Positions 1 through 6,847 of a stretch of DNA of 8,697 nt are shown in pieces. The stretch is from Gammaproteobacteria bacterium. Lineage in GTDB: Bacteria > Pseudomonadota > Gammaproteobacteria > QNFN01. The DNA lies in the NCBI GenBank assembly GCA_003645555.1, contig QNFN01000057.1:1-8697 (forward strand), given 5' to 3'. The position numbers and the translations under genes were made by a program. Under the pieces are notes generated by a model. The model saw nothing but the letters and a program-made list of their open reading frames with translations. It searched no databases and was not told where the DNA came from. Positions within the stretch are counted from its first letter, which is position 1. Each line of letters starts with the position of its first letter.

Positions 1-89
1 TCCGTCATCCTGAGCTTGAGGTTGTCCCCGAATTCCAGCTGTGTCTCCGGGGTGCCGGTACAGACAGGCCCGGCGTGGGCATGGGACAA
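1..89 (-). other. Possible 5' end of a divergent minus-strand gene (partial, unidentified)
   Basis: On the minus strand a frame runs open from a TTG at 89-87, just after an in-frame TAA, to the window edge. It reads through TGTPETQLEFGDNLKLRMT. Its third codon positions are strongly G/C (roughly four in five), as in the real genes here, whereas the plus-strand frames look less gene-like. The only in-frame ATG is at 8-6, almost at the edge, and no good ribosome binding site precedes either start. I do not recognise the protein. It may be the first codons of a gene divergent from glnE, or chance. Confidence 0.2.
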
Positions 90-94
90 TTATA
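89..94 (-). promoter_or_regulatory. Perfect -10 hexamer (TATAAT) on the minus strand
   Basis: The plus strand reads ATTATA, so the minus strand carries a consensus sigma-70 -10 box pointing away from glnE. No good -35 hexamer lies 16-18 bp upstream (CTCGGA at best), so promoter activity is uncertain. It would suit a divergent gene to the left. No comparably good promoter for glnE is visible on the plus strand. Confidence 0.25.
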
Positions 95-127
95 GACACG
101 CTGGCAGCGGTTCCGAGACCCATTCCG

Positions 128-3028
128 ATGAGCACGGCCATAATCGATTCCCAAGCCCGTATCGCCGCCTGGCCAGAAGGGCTGCCCGAGGTGCTACGGT
201 CCGCTGTCGACCAGGCTTTCCAGGCTTTTGTCGATGCCGGTGGTAAATTACCCGAGGATCCGGAACTGCATGCCGAGCTGGCGCAGGTCTGGGCGACCAG
301 TCGCTTCGTGGCCGAAAGCTGCGCCCGGATTCCGGAGTTGCTCGCTGATCTGGTTGGAAGTGGTGACCTGACCCGGGCCTATACCAAGGACGAACTCGCC
401 CACAGGGCCGGAGTGGCCTGTGCCGGTGCGCACGACGACGAAGCGCTCGGCCAGGCCCTGCGCCGCCTGCGCCGACGCGAAATGGTGCGCATCGCCTGGC
501 GTGATCTCGCCGGGTCGGCGGATCTCGACGAGACGCTCGCCGACCTCTCGGCCCTGGCCGGTGCCTGCCTCGACACGGCGCTGGGGCGACTGCATGCATG
601 GCAGGTCGCCCAGTGGGGTACGCCGCGTACTGCGGCCGGAAAGCCGCAGCAATTGGTGGTCCTCGGCATGGGCAAGCTCGGTGCGCGTGAGCTCAATTTC
701 TCCTCCGACATCGACCTGATTTTTGCCTACTCGGAGTATCACGATGATCCCGGTTGCAAGGTCGGTTGCGAGCGCTTTTTCCAGCGTCTCGGCCAGCGGC
801 TGATCCAGGCGTTGGACAATGCCACCGCCGACGGCTTCGTTTTCCGGGTGGACATGCGCCTGCGTCCCTACGGCAGAAGCGGTCCGCTGGCGATGTGCTT
901 CGATGCGCTCGAGGAGTACTACCAGACCCAGGGGCGTGAGTGGGAGCGTTACGCCCTGATCAAGGCGCGGCCGGTTGCCGGCGACCTCGAAGCCGGTGTC
1001 AGCCTGATTGAGTTGCTGCGACCTTTCGTCTATCGGCGCTACGTCGATTTCGGCGTGTTCGAGTCATTGCGTGAAATGAAGGCGATGATCAACAGCGAGG
1101 TGCGTCGCAAGGGGATGGAGCAGAACGTCAAGCTCGGACCCGGAGGCATCCGCGAAGTGGAGTTCGTCGGCCAGGCGTTCCAGCTGGTCCACGGTGGCCG
1201 CGAGCCGACGCTGCGCCAGCGCGGCATCCTCGACGTGCTGGCCGCGCTGGCCGAGCTCGGTCAGCTACCGGAACACGCCGTGACCCGGCTACGTGAAGCC
1301 TACGTCTTCCTGCGCCGGGTAGAGAATCGCCTGCAGGCCTACGACGATCGCCAGACTCACGATCTGCCGGACGACGAGACCGATCGCCTGCGGCTGGCTG
1401 TGGCAATGGGTTGCCCCGACTGGGAGACGTTCGCAGCCCTTCTCGAACGCCATCGGACGCGTGTCCGGGGCGACTTCGAACAGCTCTTCGCGCTGCCCCA
1501 GGCGGAGGCATTGGATAAACCGGCAGAGCACAACCTGACCGCAGTGTGGCACGGTACCCTTGATGACACTGTGGCCGAGACGGTTTTGGCAGGAGCCGGG
1601 TTCGACCAGCCGCAGGCCGCATTCGAGTTGCTCAAGCAGTTGCGTGAGTCGCGTGCCTGCCGGGCCCAGTCGGCCCATGGCCAGAAGCGTTTGCAACGGC
1701 TGATGCCACTGTTATTGGCCGCGATCGGTGGTACCACGGCACCGACCGAGTGCCTGCGTCGGCTGTGGCCGTTGCTCGAGACCGTGTCACGGCGCAGCGC
1801 CTACATCGCGCTGCTGGTCGAGAATCCGATGGCGCTGTCGCAGCTGGTTAGGCTGGTCTCGGCCAGCGTCTGGATCGCGCTACGGCTATCGCAATACCCT
1901 TTGCTGCTCGATGAGTTGCTTGATCCGCGCATCCTCTATCGCCCACCTGACCGCGCCGGGCTTGAGCCGGAACTGGCGGCCCGGCTCGCCAGTGTCGATG
2001 CTGATGATCTCGAGCTGCAGATGGAGACGCTACGTCACTTCAAGCGTGCCAACGTGCTGCGGGTCGCCGCCGCCGACGTGGTCGAGGCGATCCCACTGAT
2101 GGTGGTCAGCGATCACCTGACCTGGATCGCCGAGACGGTGCTGGGAGCGGTCCACAAAATCGTCTGGGATGGGCTGGTCGCGCGCCATGGCGTTCCGGAA
2201 TGCACCGTAGATGGTGTCCGTCGCGAGGCTGGCTTCAGCACCATAGCCTACGGCAAGCTCGGCGGTATCGAACTCGGCTACGTCTCCGACCTCGATATCG
2301 TCTTCCTGCATGACAGCGAAGGCGAGCAGCAGGTGACCAACGGCGCCAAGCCGGTTGACAACGCAGTGTTCTTCGCCCGCATGGCGCAGAGGATCATCCA
2401 CATCCTGACCACGCTGACCGCCAGCGGTGAACTCTACCCGGTCGATACCCGCCTGCGCCCGAGCGGGGCGTCCGGCCTGATGGTCAGCAGCCTCGCGGCC
2501 TTCGCCGTCTACCAGCGTGACGAGGCGTGGACCTGGGAGCGGCAGGCGCTGGTGCGGGCCCGTCCGGTGGCTGGCAGCGCGGTGGTGGCCGAACGCTTTC
2601 AGGTAGTCCGTGCCGGAATCCTCGCCGCGCCGCGCGACCTCGACACCCTGCGCGCCGAGGTGGTCGACATGCGGCGGCGCATGCGTGAGAAGTTGGCCGC
2701 CTCGGAGCCCGGCCAGTTCGACCTCAAGCAGGATGCGGGCGGTATCGCAGATATTGAATTTATGGTGCAATACGGCACCTTGGCGTGGGCGCATGACCAC
2801 CCTGCACTGCTGGCCTGGACCGACAATATCCGGTTGCTTGAGTCCCTTGACCATGAGGGGCTACTGCCTTCCGCTGACGTGATCCTGCTCGGCGATGCCT
2901 ACCGCGCCTACCGTGCGGCGGGTCACCGATGCGCCCTTCAGGATGCGCCCGCGTTGGTTACCGCAGATGAGTTCACGGAGCTTTCCGGGAAGGTCACAGA
3001 GGTCTGGCGGCGGTTGATGGAAGCGTGA
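128..3028 (+). CDS. glnE: Bifunctional glutamine synthetase adenylyltransferase / adenylyl-removing enzyme
   Basis: GlnE attaches AMP to, and removes it from, a tyrosine of glutamine synthetase, lowering or restoring its activity in response to PII (GlnB) and glutamine. It acts in the cytoplasm. Two homologous nucleotidyltransferase modules are visible. The N-terminal adenylyl-removing module has GMGKLGARELNFSSDIDLIF starting at residue 180, with metal-binding Asp194 and Asp196. The C-terminal adenylyltransferase module has YGKLGGIELGYVSDLDIVF around residues 708-726, with Asp721 and Asp723. Both Asp pairs are intact, and helical PII/GS-binding segments lie between and after them. At 966 aa it is close to the roughly 950 aa usual for the family. 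I chose ATG 128 because the upstream in-frame extension (from GTG 41) is not GlnE-like, although no clear Shine-Dalgarno sequence precedes 128. No strong terminator follows. It begins the conserved LPS-neighbouring block but is functionally separate. Confidence 0.97.
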   Translation: MSTAIIDSQARIAAWPEGLPEVLRSAVDQAFQAFVDAGGKLPEDPELHAELAQVWATSRFVAESCARIPELLADLVGSGDLTRAYTKDELAHRAGVACAGAHDDEALGQALRRLRRREMVRIAWRDLAGSADLDETLADLSALAGACLDTALGRLHAWQVAQWGTPRTAAGKPQQLVVLGMGKLGARELNFSSDIDLIFAYSEYHDDPGCKVGCERFFQRLGQRLIQALDNATADGFVFRVDMRLRPYGRSGPLAMCFDALEEYYQTQGREWERYALIKARPVAGDLEAGVSLIELLRPFVYRRYVDFGVFESLREMKAMINSEVRRKGMEQNVKLGPGGIREVEFVGQAFQLVHGGREPTLRQRGILDVLAALAELGQLPEHAVTRLREAYVFLRRVENRLQAYDDRQTHDLPDDETDRLRLAVAMGCPDWETFAALLERHRTRVRGDFEQLFALPQAEALDKPAEHNLTAVWHGTLDDTVAETVLAGAGFDQPQAAFELLKQLRESRACRAQSAHGQKRLQRLMPLLLAAIGGTTAPTECLRRLWPLLETVSRRSAYIALLVENPMALSQLVRLVSASVWIALRLSQYPLLLDELLDPRILYRPPDRAGLEPELAARLASVDADDLELQMETLRHFKRANVLRVAAADVVEAIPLMVVSDHLTWIAETVLGAVHKIVWDGLVARHGVPECTVDGVRREAGFSTIAYGKLGGIELGYVSDLDIVFLHDSEGEQQVTNGAKPVDNAVFFARMAQRIIHILTTLTASGELYPVDTRLRPSGASGLMVSSLAAFAVYQRDEAWTWERQALVRARPVAGSAVVAERFQVVRAGILAAPRDLDTLRAEVVDMRRRMREKLAASEPGQFDLKQDAGGIADIEFMVQYGTLAWAHDHPALLAWTDNIRLLESLDHEGLLPSADVILLGDAYRAYRAAGHRCALQDAPALVTADEFTELSGKVTEVWRRLMEA

Positions 3029-3135
3029 TGCCCGCAACCTGTCCCTGGTGGACGGTTGCGGCCCCAACCGGGCTGGTAGGTCTCTCTTGTCCGGCCCCAC
3101 CGGCATGGACCGACGAAATGAGCACAGCCACCGCC

Positions 3136-3157
3136 TGAAGGAACCCCTGATCAAATC
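3136..3157 (+). repeat. Left TIR of the MITE plus left TGAA duplication
   Basis: TGAA (3136-3139) is followed by the 18-bp left terminal repeat (3140-3157). Compared with the reversed right end, AGGAACCTCTGATTAAGTC, it differs at three positions, all C/T or A/G transitions. Confidence 0.75.
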
Positions 3158-3187
3158 ATGAACTCGTATCTGGCGCCCGGAATGTCC

Positions 3188-3225
3188 AGCTTTGTCGTTG
3201 CAAAGCTTCGCAATAGCTGGCTATT
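3188..3225. repeat. Two adjacent palindromes inside the MITE
   Basis: AGCTTTG (3188-3194) pairs perfectly with CAAAGCT (3201-3207) across a 6-nt loop. Four bases further on, AATAGC (3212-3217) pairs with GCTATT (3220-3225) around TG. Such internal hairpins are common in MITEs. No U-tract follows, so neither looks like an intrinsic terminator. Confidence 0.5.
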
Positions 3226-3227
3226 AC
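3198..3227 (+). promoter_or_regulatory. Weak promoter candidate carried by the MITE, facing the zinc-finger gene
   Basis: TTGCAA (3198-3203) and TATTAC (3222-3227), 18 bp apart, each match the sigma-70 consensus at four of six positions. It points toward the gene at 3330. Given the palindromes here the match could be coincidental. Confidence 0.18.
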
Positions 3228-3280
3228 GTGCGTTTTGCGCCTCAAATCTGAACATTCTGAAGCACAATCTACTTCGTCCA

Positions 3281-3302
3281 GACTTAATCAGAGGTTCCTG
3301 AA
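3281..3302 (-). repeat. Right TIR of the MITE plus right TGAA duplication
   Basis: The 18-bp right terminal repeat (3281-3298) ends in GGTTCC and is followed by TGAA (3299-3302), matching the copy on the left flank. Removing the element and one TGAA copy would leave a 138-bp spacer between glnE and the zinc-finger gene. Confidence 0.75.
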
Positions 3303-3315
3303 ATCGATTTCCCCC

Positions 3316-3321
3316 TGGAGG
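3316..3321 (+). promoter_or_regulatory. Shine-Dalgarno sequence of the zinc-finger gene
   Basis: TGGAGG lies 8 nt before the ATG at 3330 and fixes that start. It lies outside the MITE, so the insertion left the translation signal intact. Confidence 0.75.
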
Positions 3322-3329
3322 CAACCAAC

Positions 3330-3533
3330 ATGGAAGCGACCCAACCCGACAGCGCCACGGCAACTCCGAACGATGCCCCGCGCTACGAGATCACCCGTGC
3401 CGACCTGCCATTGCACTGCCCACTTCCTGGTGCCCGTGGCTGGGATTCCCATCCACGCGTCTATTTGCCGGTCAAGGAGCAGGGTCGTGCCACCTGCCCC
3501 TACTGTGGTGCCGAATTCATCCTCAAGGATTGA
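3330..3533 (+). CDS. CHCC zinc-finger domain protein (zf-CHCC family)
   Basis: This 67-aa protein has a single probable zinc site: Cys30, His41, Cys56 and Cys59, within LHCPLPGARGWDSHPRVYLP and CPYCGAEF. That is the CHCC pattern of the zf-CHCC family (PF10276), also seen in the NDUFS6 / 13-kDa subunit of mitochondrial complex I. The first 20 or so residues are polar and probably disordered. Its exact role in bacteria is not established. In Gammaproteobacteria it commonly sits between ilvE and LPS-core genes; here the core-type genes follow but no ilvE precedes it. The start is backed by a good Shine-Dalgarno sequence. The next gene starts 25 bp after the stop, so the two are probably co-transcribed. 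A MITE ends 31 bp upstream of its ATG. Confidence 0.88.
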   Translation: MEATQPDSATATPNDAPRYEITRADLPLHCPLPGARGWDSHPRVYLPVKEQGRATCPYCGAEFILKD

Positions 3534-3558
3534 TCCCGCGCCGGCAGCACGGCCTGTG

Positions 3559-4467
3559 ATGAGTCGTCGAACACTCACCGCCTGGCTGTTGCGTGACGGC
3601 CGCCCGGGCCACGATAGCCAGGTGCGTGGTCTGGTGACGGCACTCGCGCGCCATGCCGATCTCATGGTCACCGACATCGAGGTGCCGTCACTCCGCCGGT
3701 TGCTGTTCGGTCGCGATCCATTTGCCGGTTTTCCCGCACCGGATCTGTTGATCAGCGCCGGTCACGCCACCCATTTTCCACTGCTGCTGGCGCGCCGCCG
3801 CCATGGCGGGCGCAGCGTGGTACTGATGCGTCCGAGCTTGCCGCTCGGGTGGTTCGATCTCTGTTTCGTGCCGGAACACGACGGCGTGGTCGCCGGACTC
3901 CATGTTGAACTCACACGCGGCGTGGTTAGTGCCGCGCAGCCTCGACCCGGTCCGCGCGATGGCACCGGTCTGCTATTGATCGGCGGTCCGTCGCGTCACC
4001 ATGACTGGGATGGCGCCGATCTGCTTGCCCAGGTGAGCGGTATCGTGGCCAAGGAACCGGGTCGTGCCTGGACTTTGACCACCTCTCGCCGTACACCCGA
4101 ACGGTTCGCGACCGAGGTGGCCGCGCTTGGCTTGCCCAACCTCGAAGTATTGCCGGCCACGGCGACTCCGCCAGGTTGGCTCGCCGGGCGGCTTGCCGCG
4201 ACCGAGGTGGCCTGGGTCAGCGAAGACAGCGTATCGATGGTCTACGAGGCTCTGACCGGCGGCGCCGCGATTGGTCTGCTGGCATTGCCACCACGTGGTG
4301 GCACCGGGCGTGTCCTGCGTGGCCTCGACCGGCTGTTGGCTGACGGGTGGGTGACCACCTATGCCCGTTGGTGCGAAAGCGGGGAACTGCCTCCGCCACG
4401 GTCCGGATTCGACGAGGCGGAGCGCTGCGCCGTGCACCTGTTGGAACGCTGGTGGCCCGCCGGCTGA
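3559..4467 (+). CDS. ELM1/GtrOC1-family putative glycosyltransferase
   Basis: The 302-aa product matches the Mito_fiss_Elm1 / GtrOC1 family (PF06258; plant ELM1 is a mitochondrial fission factor). The bacterial members have a GT-B-like shape and are thought to be glycosyltransferases of LPS or surface glycans. Hallmarks visible are LLRDGRPGHDSQVRGL (residues 10-25), ISAGHATHFPLLLARR in the N-terminal half, LLIGGPSRHHDWD around residue 142 after the interdomain linker, and VSEDSVSMVYEALTGG (220-235), the likely nucleotide-sugar site. No signal peptide or membrane span is evident. ATG 3559 fits the family N-terminus; the frame is open further upstream but only by running across the zinc-finger gene. 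Its Shine-Dalgarno is weak, so it may depend on coupling to that gene. Its last 16 bp overlap the next glycosyltransferase. Family call is firm; donor and acceptor sugars are unknown. Confidence 0.85.
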   Translation: MSRRTLTAWLLRDGRPGHDSQVRGLVTALARHADLMVTDIEVPSLRRLLFGRDPFAGFPAPDLLISAGHATHFPLLLARRRHGGRSVVLMRPSLPLGWFDLCFVPEHDGVVAGLHVELTRGVVSAAQPRPGPRDGTGLLLIGGPSRHHDWDGADLLAQVSGIVAKEPGRAWTLTTSRRTPERFATEVAALGLPNLEVLPATATPPGWLAGRLAATEVAWVSEDSVSMVYEALTGGAAIGLLALPPRGGTGRVLRGLDRLLADGWVTTYARWCESGELPPPRSGFDEAERCAVHLLERWWPAG

Positions 4468-5564
4468 CGGTCGTACAGATGTTGCCGGCACTCGACTCTG
4501 GAGGGGTTGAGCGCGGCACGCTGGAGATTGGCCGTGCCCTGGTTGCTGCGGGGCATCGTTCACTCGTCATCTCGGCCGGTGGGCGACTCACTGAGCGTCT
4601 TGTTGCCGAGGGCAGCGAGCACCTTACCTGGGACGTGGGCCGCAAACGGCCGTGGACCCTGCGCTGGGTATCGCGCTTGCGCCGGCTGCTTGAAGATGAG
4701 CAGGTCGACATTCTTCATCTGCGTTCGCGCATGCCGGCGTGGGTTGGTTACCTGGCGTGGAAAGGTCTGCCAGCCGCGTCTCGACCACGCCTGGTGACCA
4801 CCGTCCACGGCTTCTACTCGGTCAGCCGTTACAGCGCGGTGATGACCCGCGGTGAGCGCGTGATCGCCGTCTCCGGGTCCATCCGCGGTTACCTCCTCGA
4901 CAACTATTCCGGCATCGATCCGGACGCCATCCGGGTCATCCACCGCGGTATCGACCCGGACGCCTTCCCGCTAGGCTACACGCCCACGGCGGCATGGCGG
5001 GCACGCTGGCTGGCCGACTACCCGCAACTCGCCGGCCGCCAGGTAGTGACGCTGCCCGGTCGCTTGACCCGGCTCAAGGGGCACAGCGACTTCCTCAAAC
5101 TGCTGGCCGGACTGGTGGGCGAAGGCGTGCCGGTGCACGGCCTGGTGGTCGGTGGTGCCCAGCCGGGCAAGGAGGGCTATGCCGCGGAACTGCGTGACCG
5201 GGTCGCAGCCATGGGCCTGCAGGAGCAGGTCACCTTCACCGGTCACCGGGATGACATGCGCGAGATCTACGCCGTCTCCGACATGGTGCTGTCGCTGTCG
5301 ACCCAGCCTGAGTCATTCGGGCGCACGGCGGCCGAGGCGTTGGCGCTGGGTGTGCCGGTTGTCGGTTACGACCGGGGCGGCATCGGTGAGATCCTGGCCG
5401 CGGTCTACCCCGAGGGGCGTGTCGTTGCCGGCGACCTGGCGGGCTTGAAGGCCGCGGTTGCCCAGGTCCTTTCAGGCGATGCGCCGGTGCCCGGGAAACC
5501 GTTCCCATTCACGCTCGAGCGCATGCTCGGGGCCACACTCGACCTCTACACGGAACTCACATGA
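4452..5564 (+). CDS. GT4-family glycosyltransferase (probable LPS core / surface glycan)
   Basis: This 370-aa retaining GT-B enzyme probably transfers a sugar from a nucleotide donor onto an LPS-core or glycan intermediate on the cytoplasmic side. The N-terminal domain begins ARRLTVVQMLPALDSGGVER, with the glycine-rich acceptor-side loop ending in ERGTLEIGRAL. The C-terminal donor domain has GRLTRLKGH at 203-211 (Arg204 and Lys209 being the usual phosphate contacts) and the EX7E motif, Glu287 to Glu295, in PESFGRTAAEALALGVPVV. I chose GTG 4452 because it precedes the conserved first strand and has GGAA five bases upstream. It overlaps the end of the previous gene by 16 bp in another frame, which suggests translational coupling. 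It ends in ATGA shared with the ligase gene. Exact sugar specificity cannot be read from the sequence. Confidence 0.9.
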   Translation: MARRLTVVQMLPALDSGGVERGTLEIGRALVAAGHRSLVISAGGRLTERLVAEGSEHLTWDVGRKRPWTLRWVSRLRRLLEDEQVDILHLRSRMPAWVGYLAWKGLPAASRPRLVTTVHGFYSVSRYSAVMTRGERVIAVSGSIRGYLLDNYSGIDPDAIRVIHRGIDPDAFPLGYTPTAAWRARWLADYPQLAGRQVVTLPGRLTRLKGHSDFLKLLAGLVGEGVPVHGLVVGGAQPGKEGYAAELRDRVAAMGLQEQVTFTGHRDDMREIYAVSDMVLSLSTQPESFGRTAAEALALGVPVVGYDRGGIGEILAAVYPEGRVVAGDLAGLKAAVAQVLSGDAPVPGKPFPFTLERMLGATLDLYTELT

Positions 5565-6847
5565 TGTCGCTGTCAGGCCAGTCATTTGCGTCGCGGAACG
5601 AGGCGCTGCAGTTCTACGGCGCGGCCGCGTTGCTGGTCGCCGCCTTCTGGCTGCTGATCTCGGACGGCGCCTTCAACGGCCCGGTCGCCATCATGGTCCT
5701 GGCCGGCGTGGTGCTCGGTGCCAAGCGGGGTGAGCTGCTCTGGCGTGAAACCCGCTGGCGGACCTTTGTCGGTATCTGGCTCTGTTTCTGGATCCCGATG
5801 CTGGTTAGCCTGGTCGATGCCATCGAGATCGGACGGGCCGTGAAGACGGCGGCGGCCTACCTGCGCTTCCCACTGCTCGCCGCCTTCGTCTTCCTGGTCC
5901 TGCGTCGCTGGCCACGCCTGGCCGACTGGATCCTGGTCGGGGTCGTTGGCGGCGCTTCTTTCATGGCCGTGGACATGCTTTGGCAGTACTGGAATGGCTA
6001 CGACCTGTTCGGGACCCCGGTATGGGCTGACGGCCGGGCCACCGGGCCGACGGCGAACAACAAGATCGGGCTGGTGATGGGTGTGCTGTTTCCGGTGATG
6101 CTGGAAACGGCCTACCGTCATGGCCGGTGCTGGTGGCCGGCGCTGCTGCCACTGCTGCTGGTGATCCCGGCCGTGGTGTTCTCTGGGCAACGTGGCGGCT
6201 GGGTGGCGCTGCTGGTTGGTGGTGTCGTATGGGCCGTCGTGCGGCTGTTGCCCAGGGGCGTTTCAAAATTGCGCCGCCGCCTGGTGATCGTGGCCCTGGC
6301 CCTGGCCCTGGTGCTGCCGTTCATCCTGGTCCAGTTGGCGCCGGCCAACAGCCGCCTGGGACAGAGCGCGCGGATCTTCGAGGGTGATGTTGCCTCGATC
6401 AATTACGCCCTGTCGGGTCGTCTCGGTTACTACCGCGTAAGCTGGCACCTGTTCAGGGAGAACTGGATCAACGGTATTGGGCCGCGCGGTTACCGTTTTG
6501 CACTGGAACAGCGCCCGGAACTCCTGGAAATGACCCGCCTGGCGCCCTATACCGAGGTGTTCCATGGTACGCACCCGCATAGCAGCGTGTTGGAGATCGC
6601 CAGCGAGACGGGTGTCATCGGTCTGCTTGGCTACCTTCTGGCACTCGGCTGGCTCATGGTGGTGCTTTGGCGGTCACGATCGAAACCCGCCGCTGCCTGG
6701 CTGTTGGCGGCGCTGGTGGCCCTGTCGCCGCTGAACATCTCCCTGGCGATCTACGGCACCTACTACTCGCACCTCATCTTTTACGCGCTACTGCTGGGCT
6801 TGGCCTGGCCTGATGCAGAAAGTGAGCTGCGGCCGGCACCGCCATGA
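5561..6847 (+). CDS. waaL: O-antigen ligase family membrane protein (WaaL-like)
   Basis: This is a 428-aa polytopic inner-membrane protein with about 11-12 hydrophobic segments. WaaL transfers undecaprenyl-diphosphate-linked polysaccharide to lipid A-core on the periplasmic face. Features of the O-antigen ligase / Wzy_C family (PF04932) are SGQRGGWVALL at 208-218 (Arg211, a conserved positive residue), NGIGPRGYRF near 305-312, and THPHSSVLEIASETGVIGLLGYL from 337, holding His338 and His340 in the large periplasmic loop before the last membrane spans. It starts at ATG 5561 (or 5564, as the sequence is ATGATG), overlapping the preceding stop as ATGA with GGAA five bases before. The stop overlaps the ATG of a broken glycosyltransferase. 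A Wzy polymerase is the alternative; nearby core-type transferases and msbA favour ligase. Three tandem TGGCCC hexamers at 6291-6308 encode part of a membrane span. Confidence 0.82.
   Translation: MMSLSGQSFASRNEALQFYGAAALLVAAFWLLISDGAFNGPVAIMVLAGVVLGAKRGELLWRETRWRTFVGIWLCFWIPMLVSLVDAIEIGRAVKTAAAYLRFPLLAAFVFLVLRRWPRLADWILVGVVGGASFMAVDMLWQYWNGYDLFGTPVWADGRATGPTANNKIGLVMGVLFPVMLETAYRHGRCWWPALLPLLLVIPAVVFSGQRGGWVALLVGGVVWAVVRLLPRGVSKLRRRLVIVALALALVLPFILVQLAPANSRLGQSARIFEGDVASINYALSGRLGYYRVSWHLFRENWINGIGPRGYRFALEQRPELLEMTRLAPYTEVFHGTHPHSSVLEIASETGVIGLLGYLLALGWLMVVLWRSRSKPAAAWLLAALVALSPLNISLAIYGTYYSHLIFYALLLGLAWPDAESELRPAPP

Larger units (their letters stand above)
3140..3298. mobile_element. MITE-like non-autonomous element, 159 bp, with TIRs and 4-bp TSD
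   Basis: The ends form imperfect terminal inverted repeats: GGAACCCCTGATCAAATC on the left and GACTTAATCAGAGGTTCC on the right, pairing at 15 of 18 positions. Directly outside lie identical TGAA copies (3136-3139 and 3299-3302), the expected target-site duplication. The interior is more AT-rich than its surroundings and holds two palindromes (3188-3207, 3212-3225) but no transposase. A minus-strand frame across it stops inside the left TIR, which could be a relic of a parent transposase's 3' end, though I cannot show this. Together with the plain stretch 3029-3135 it fills the 301-bp gap between glnE and the zinc-finger gene. The parent IS family is unknown; IS5-like is only a guess. Confidence 0.75.

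Noticed and set aside
2030..2854. 274-codon open frame on the minus strand opposite glnE
   Set aside because: A shadow of GC-rich glnE coding: the plus-strand frame has full GlnE motifs, while this translation has no recognisable domain.
3028..3138. 36-codon frame starting in a TGATG overlap with glnE and ending at the MITE's left TGAA
   Set aside because: Low-complexity Pro/Trp/Ala product, no homology recognised, no ribosome binding site; the overlap is probably chance.
3151..3363. Minus-strand frame across the MITE that might be a transposase tail
   Set aside because: It stops within the TIR, as a relic might, but the residues are too few and show no catalytic motif, so I did not call a transposase.
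3235..3558. Upstream extension of the ELM1-family frame to a start inside the MITE
   Set aside because: It crosses the zinc-finger gene in another frame and adds over 100 residues not found in the family; ATG 3559 matches the family start.
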